Shown here piece by piece: positions 6,651-10,114 of a DNA stretch of 10,114 nt. The translations under genes were made by a program, and so were the position numbers. The notes under the pieces were generated by a model, which did no database searches, had not been told where the DNA came from, and worked only from the letters and a program-made list of their open reading frames with translations. The stretch's first letter is position 1. Each line of letters starts with the position of its first letter. The stretch is taken from positions 1 through 10,114 of the forward strand of contig PBYT01000020.1 in the NCBI GenBank assembly GCA_002729755.1, in the 5' to 3' direction. Origin of the DNA: Flavobacteriaceae bacterium. GTDB taxonomy: Bacteria > Bacteroidota > Bacteroidia > Flavobacteriales > Flavobacteriaceae.

Positions 6651-7289
6651 ATGAATAAAATAATTATTGATGATTCATCTAAATTAAATGATTTTACAAA
6701 TTTAGGATATCAAAGACATCTTTGTTCTCCTGATGAGATAGATTTAATGGAGAAACTTTTTTTTGATTATATCTCATTAGGAGATTTAATTGGTGATCAC
6801 AAAAGTGCAGAACCAATATTAAGAGATGCTCATATAATTGGTTTAGATATGAAAGCATTATCATGGATTTCTTCTGGAAATTTTGATAATGGTAATCCAA
6901 ATGGTATTGATAGCAGGCTAATATGTATTTTATCTAGGTATTCTGGAATTAGCGATAAATCTAGATTTTTTGGTTTGTTTGAATTATTAAATAATTCTAT
7001 TTCAAATAAACTTTATGCTCAAATAATTTGGTATTTTATTGAAGGTGTTAATTCTAGATTTCTTGAACCTTTATTTAATGATTCAACTGGTTTTATAAAA
7101 TATAATGTATCAGTATCAGGAAGAGATTTGGTTTTTATAAAAAGCAAGAGAAGTGATAGATGGTGGTTAGAAATTATTTTATCTGACAATGATGAAAAAA
7201 GATATTTACCATGTTTAGAAACTGATTACAATTCTGCATTAAAGGATAATATTCCAGATAGATGGTTTAGGGCAATAAAAAGAAATTAA
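6651..7289 (+). CDS. C-terminal fragment of the arginase-fold protein
   Basis: From the first ATG in the second frame, 212 residues correspond to residues 166-377 of the frame-corrected product. The fragment contains the helix region EEIDLMEKLFFDY-like segment (30-40), the degenerate metal motif HIIGLDMKAL (61-70), SRYSGISDKSRFFGLFEL, and the WYFIEGVNSR strand/helix, ending at NIPDRWFRAIKRN. This ATG is internal to the family alignment, and the sense frame continues upstream to 6489, so it is unlikely to be a natural start. The stop codon shares bases with the trxB stop on the other strand. Confidence 0.6.
   Translation: MNKIIIDDSSKLNDFTNLGYQRHLCSPDEIDLMEKLFFDYISLGDLIGDHKSAEPILRDAHIIGLDMKALSWISSGNFDNGNPNGIDSRLICILSRYSGISDKSRFFGLFELLNNSISNKLYAQIIWYFIEGVNSRFLEPLFNDSTGFIKYNVSVSGRDLVFIKSKRSDRWWLEIILSDNDEKRYLPCLETDYNSALKDNIPDRWFRAIKRN
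7286..7289. other. Convergent genes sharing stop-codon bases (TTAA)
   Basis: The palindrome TTAA provides TAA for the plus-strand arginase-like gene (7287-7289) and TAA for the minus-strand trxB (7288-7286). No intergenic space and no hairpin terminator is visible between the two, so transcripts from each side must run into the other gene unless a factor ends them. Confidence 0.9.
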
Positions 7290-8209
7290 ATTTCTTGTAA
7301 ATATCTTTCAGCATCTAAAGCAGCCATACAACCAGTTCCAGCAGCAGTAATCGCTTGTCTGTATTCTTTGTCTTGAACATCTCCAGCAGCAAAAACTCCA
7401 GGTACATTTGTAATAGTAGATTTGGATTCAGTAATTATATATCCATTATTGTCCATCTTTATCTGACCTTTAAAAATTTCAGTATTAGGTATATGGCCAA
7501 TGGCTAGAAATAGTCCAGTTATATTTATTTCACTCAATTCTTCAGTTAAATTGTTTGTTATTTTAATCCCTTGAACTACATCTTCTCCTATAACTTCCTT
7601 TACTTCATGATTGAACAAAACTGAAATATTATGATACTTATTAATTCTATGTTGCAAAGCCTTAGAAGCTCTCAGGTGATCTTTTCTAACAATCATAGTT
7701 ACTTTTGAGCATATTTTAGCTAAATAAGTAGCTTCTTCAACTGCTGTATCTCCTCCACCTACAACAGCTACTTCTTGATTCTTGTAAAAAAATCCATCAC
7801 AAACTGCACAAGCAGAAACACCTCCACCAATTAATTTTTGTTCACTTGGTAAACCTAAATATTTTGCTGAAGCGCCAGTACAGATAATAATTGTTTTGGC
7901 TTCAATTTTAGTTCCATCTTGAGAAAACACCTTATGAACCCCACCTCTTTCTGATGAGAATTCAACTTTAGATATAAAGTCAATTCTTACTTCAGTGCCA
8001 AATCTTTCAGCTTGTTCTTTTAATTCATGCATCATTGTTGGACCATCTATACCTTTTGGATAGCCAGGGAAATTATCTACATCTGTGGTTGTAGTCAATT
8101 GGCCTCCAGGTTCAAGACCTGTATAAATTATTGGTTTCAAGTCTGCTCGAGCTGCATATATTGCAGCTGTATAACCAGCGGGACCACTTCCAATAATTAA
8201 TGTATTCAT
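7286..8209 (-). CDS. trxB: Thioredoxin reductase (NADPH, FAD)
   Basis: A 307-residue low-molecular-weight flavoprotein that passes electrons from NADPH through FAD to a redox disulfide and on to thioredoxin. The FAD Rossmann motif GSGPAG is at 7-12, GGQLTTTTDVDNFPGYP at about 36-51, the active disulfide CAVC at 134-137, the NADPH motif GGGDTA at 151-156, and the second FAD motif GVFAAGDVQD at 271-280. Length and order are typical of bacterial TrxB. The start at 8209 is forced: an in-frame ATG at 8221-8219 is followed at once by TAA. The gene is monocistronic here, convergent with the arginase-like gene (shared TTAA at the stops) and divergent from the nagB-like gene. No thioredoxin gene is nearby. 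Confidence 0.97.
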   Translation of the reverse strand: MNTLIIGSGPAGYTAAIYAARADLKPIIYTGLEPGGQLTTTTDVDNFPGYPKGIDGPTMMHELKEQAERFGTEVRIDFISKVEFSSERGGVHKVFSQDGTKIEAKTIIICTGASAKYLGLPSEQKLIGGGVSACAVCDGFFYKNQEVAVVGGGDTAVEEATYLAKICSKVTMIVRKDHLRASKALQHRINKYHNISVLFNHEVKEVIGEDVVQGIKITNNLTEELSEINITGLFLAIGHIPNTEIFKGQIKMDNNGYIITESKSTITNVPGVFAAGDVQDKEYRQAITAAGTGCMAALDAERYLQEI

Positions 8210-8271
8210 AAATTAAGCCATGAATATAAAAATTAAAAAAACAAAAGAATAATTTTAAATTAAAACATTAT

Positions 8272-8279
8272 TAACTTTG
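8272..8279 (+). promoter_or_regulatory. -7 box TAACTTTG upstream of the nagB-like gene
   Basis: TAACTTTG matches the Bacteroidota -7 consensus TAnnTTTG exactly and ends 19 bases before the ATG at 8299, suggesting a leader of about 12-15 bases. No clear TTG sits at the expected -33 distance, where the sequence is only A/T. Confidence 0.42.
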
Positions 8280-8298
8280 TAGTTCCATATTATTGACA

Positions 8299-10114
8299 AT
8301 GGGTAAAAAAAATATAAAATACCAATCTCCTGGAATTAATGAAGAAACGAGATTTGAGAAATTTCATACTGTATGTTTTGAAAATTCTGAAATTGCATCA
8401 AAGTTAATTGCTAGAGAGATTTGTGACTTGGTTAAATCAAAACAAGAAAAAAATAAAAATTGTGTCTTGGGTTTTGCAACTGGTTCATCACCTAGGATTA
8501 TATATAAAGAAATAGTTAAGATTCATAAAGAAGAATCAATAAGTTTTAAGAATGTTATTTCTTTTAATCTTGATGAATATTATCCAATTAAAGTAAATGA
8601 TAAAAATAGCTATCACAAGTTTATGAGTGAGAATTTATTTGATCATCTTGATATTCCAAAAGAAAATATAAATATACCATTAGGAGAGATTAAGCCTAAA
8701 GGAATAAAAAAATTCTGCGAATCATATGAGAAAAAAATTGAAGAGAGTGGAGGAATTGACATACAAATTTTAGGTATAGGGAGAACAGGTCATATAGGGT
8801 TTAATGAGCCAGGATCACATTTTAATTCTAAAACTAGACTAATTAATCTTGATGATACTACAAGGTTTGATGCAAGTAAGACTTTTGGTGGAAAAGAAAA
8901 TGTTCCTAATACAGCAATTACTATGGGGGTTAGAACTATTTTTAATTCTAAAAGAATAATAGTTATGGCATGGGGTATTCATAAGAGTTTAATTGTAAAA
9001 AAGTCAGTTGAAGGAGATGTCACGCCTTTAGTTCCAGTATCATATCTTCAAAAACATAATAATACTACATTAGTATTAGATAATGAGTCTGCAAGTGAAT
9101 TAATAAAATCTAAAACGCCATGGTTAGTTGACACTTGTAAATGGACTAATCTAATGAAGAGAAGAGCTGTTGTTTGGCTTACCGAGATTACAGGAAAATC
9201 TATACTTAAATTAACTGATGAAGATTATAACAAAAATGGACTTTCTGATTTATTAGTTCTAGAGGGATCTTCCTACGAATTAAACATTAAAATGTTTAAT
9301 CATTTTCAAAATACAATAACTGGATGGCCAGGAGGAAAGCCAAATGCAGATGACAAAACTAGACCAGAAAGAAAATCTCCGAATCCTAAAAGGGTTATAA
9401 TCTTTAGCCCACATCCAGATGATGATGTTGTCTCAATGGGAGGAACCTTTGATAGACTTGTATCTCAAGGTCATGATGTTCATGTTTCTTATCAGACTTC
9501 AGGAAATATTGCTGTATCTAATCATGATGCCTTAAAATTCCTTGAGGTTTCAAAAGATGTGAATGAAGTTAAGACTAATGATTTAAAAGTTTTAATTAAA
9601 GAGCTAAAAAATAAAAGAATTGATCAGATTGGTTCAAAACAAGTTAGAAAATTAAAAGGTCTTATAAGAAAAAGTGAAGCAATTGCAGCTACACGATATA
9701 TTGGTATTCCAGATAAGAATACTCATTTCATGAATTTACCTTTTTATGAAACTGGTAAAATTCAAAAGAATCATCCTTCAGAAAAAGATATAGAAAAGAC
9801 AGCTCTATTAATAAAAAAGATAAAACCTCATCAAATTTATGCTGCCGGAGATCTTGAAGATCCTCATGGAACACACCAAGTATGTCTAAATATAATTTTT
9901 GATGCATTGAAATCTATTAAAAAAGAAAGGTTTATTAAAGATTGTTGGTTATGGCTATATAGAGGAGCTTGGCTAGAGTGGGATATTCATGATATAGATA
10001 TGGCTGTACCAATGAGTCCAAATCAAGTATTAAGAAAAAGAACATCAATTTTCTTTCACCAAACTCAAAAAGATGGCGTAATGTTTCAGGGTCAAGATCT
10101 AAGAGAGTTTTGGG
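8299..10114 (+). CDS. nagB: Glucosamine-6-phosphate deaminase fused to a PIG-L/LmbE deacetylase-like domain (C-terminus beyond window)
   Basis: The N-terminal half (about 20-285) is a NagB isomerase-deaminase, which converts glucosamine-6-phosphate to fructose-6-phosphate and ammonia in amino-sugar catabolism. It has the phosphate loop FATGSSP (59-65), NLDEYYP with the general-base Asp92, and GIGRTGHIGFNEPGS (159-173) with His165 and Glu170. The residue aligning with E. coli Asp141 is Thr163. The second half (about 365 onward) is a PIG-L/LmbE-type domain: SPHPDDD at 370-376 and DPHGTHQ at 521-527 give the zinc ligands His372, Asp375 and His526. This makes a GlcNAc-type N-deacetylase activity possible, though unproven. 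Such fusions of roughly 640-660 residues are common in Bacteroidota; 605 residues are seen here and the frame is open at the right edge. The start ATG follows a TAACTTTG promoter box. Confidence 0.93.
   Translation, partial: MGKKNIKYQSPGINEETRFEKFHTVCFENSEIASKLIAREICDLVKSKQEKNKNCVLGFATGSSPRIIYKEIVKIHKEESISFKNVISFNLDEYYPIKVNDKNSYHKFMSENLFDHLDIPKENINIPLGEIKPKGIKKFCESYEKKIEESGGIDIQILGIGRTGHIGFNEPGSHFNSKTRLINLDDTTRFDASKTFGGKENVPNTAITMGVRTIFNSKRIIVMAWGIHKSLIVKKSVEGDVTPLVPVSYLQKHNNTTLVLDNESASELIKSKTPWLVDTCKWTNLMKRRAVVWLTEITGKSILKLTDEDYNKNGLSDLLVLEGSSYELNIKMFNHFQNTITGWPGGKPNADDKTRPERKSPNPKRVIIFSPHPDDDVVSMGGTFDRLVSQGHDVHVSYQTSGNIAVSNHDALKFLEVSKDVNEVKTNDLKVLIKELKNKRIDQIGSKQVRKLKGLIRKSEAIAATRYIGIPDKNTHFMNLPFYETGKIQKNHPSEKDIEKTALLIKKIKPHQIYAAGDLEDPHGTHQVCLNIIFDALKSIKKERFIKDCWLWLYRGAWLEWDIHDIDMAVPMSPNQVLRKRTSIFFHQTQKDGVMFQGQDLREFW

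Larger units (their letters stand above)
6155..7289 (+). pseudogene. Arginase-fold (formimidoylglutamase-like) gene with a one-base frameshift
   Basis: Two open frames, 6155-6529 and one open from 6489 to 7289, together encode one arginase/ureohydrolase-superfamily protein of the kind found beside topA in Flavobacteriia. Removing one A from the run of ten at 6490-6499 gives a continuous 377-residue product with the join KKNIITIIVGGSND, exactly where the family has its GG[DS]xx motif. The gene starts inside the topA stop (ATGA), so it is translationally coupled to topA. Metal-ligand motifs are degenerate: GGSND replaces GGDHS, VDNQFD replaces the DAHxD motif, and LDMK replaces SxDxD. The enzymatic name formimidoylglutamase is therefore doubtful. 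The rest of the reading frame is well preserved, with no other stop. That argues for a sequencing/assembly error, a very recent lesion, or rescue by slippage on the A tract rather than an old pseudogene. Confidence 0.85.

Noticed and set aside
6694..6900. Open frame antisense to the arginase-like gene
   Set aside because: It mirrors a conserved part of the plus-strand family and resembles no known protein.
8211..8221. Two-codon frame ATG-GCT-TAA just before the trxB start
   Set aside because: Such a short ATG-stop pair is expected by chance in AT-rich leaders; it only helps to fix the trxB start at 8209.
8242..8249. TTCTTTTG on the minus strand as a trxB promoter box
   Set aside because: The second base departs from TAnnTTTG and no -33 TTG was found, so support is too weak.

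Overview
The window is AT-rich (roughly 30% G+C by eye) and reads as chromosomal DNA from a member of the Bacteroidota, most likely a marine-type Flavobacteriia. This rests on the protein families (a receiver-less sigma-54 activator directly behind miaB, a NagB/PIG-L fusion, a TopA ending in C-terminal repeats without zinc fingers, an arginase-fold protein behind topA), on the lack of Shine-Dalgarno sequences, and on TAnnTTTG-type promoter boxes. No mobile element, CRISPR array, tRNA or rRNA was seen, and the content is housekeeping rather than accessory.

Layout. From about 3600 leftwards on the minus strand run a persulfide dioxygenase/rhodanese protein (CstB-like), miaB (tRNA methylthiotransferase), and a sigma-54 AAA+ regulator cut off by the left window edge. 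From about 3700 rightwards on the plus strand run topA and, overlapping its stop by ATGA, an arginase-family ('formimidoylglutamase'-like) gene broken by one extra base in an A10 tract. That gene converges on trxB (thioredoxin reductase, minus strand) so tightly that both stop codons share one TTAA. Divergent from trxB, a glucosamine-6-phosphate deaminase/PIG-L fusion runs off the right edge.

How the genes fit together. The CstB-like protein (persulfide detoxification) and TrxB (disulfide reduction) both concern thiol chemistry but are in separate transcription units. MiaB and the sigma-54 protein are almost certainly co-transcribed (TAA-T-ATG). TopA and the arginase-fold protein are translationally coupled.

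The points most worth a second look are: the miaB frame, whose obligatory first Fe-S cysteine lies upstream of every ATG/GTG/TTG in frame, implying an ATT start or a missing base; the A10 frameshift in the arginase-like gene; and the loss of several arginase metal ligands in that protein, which makes its usual enzymatic name doubtful. I see no convincing new multi-gene system.
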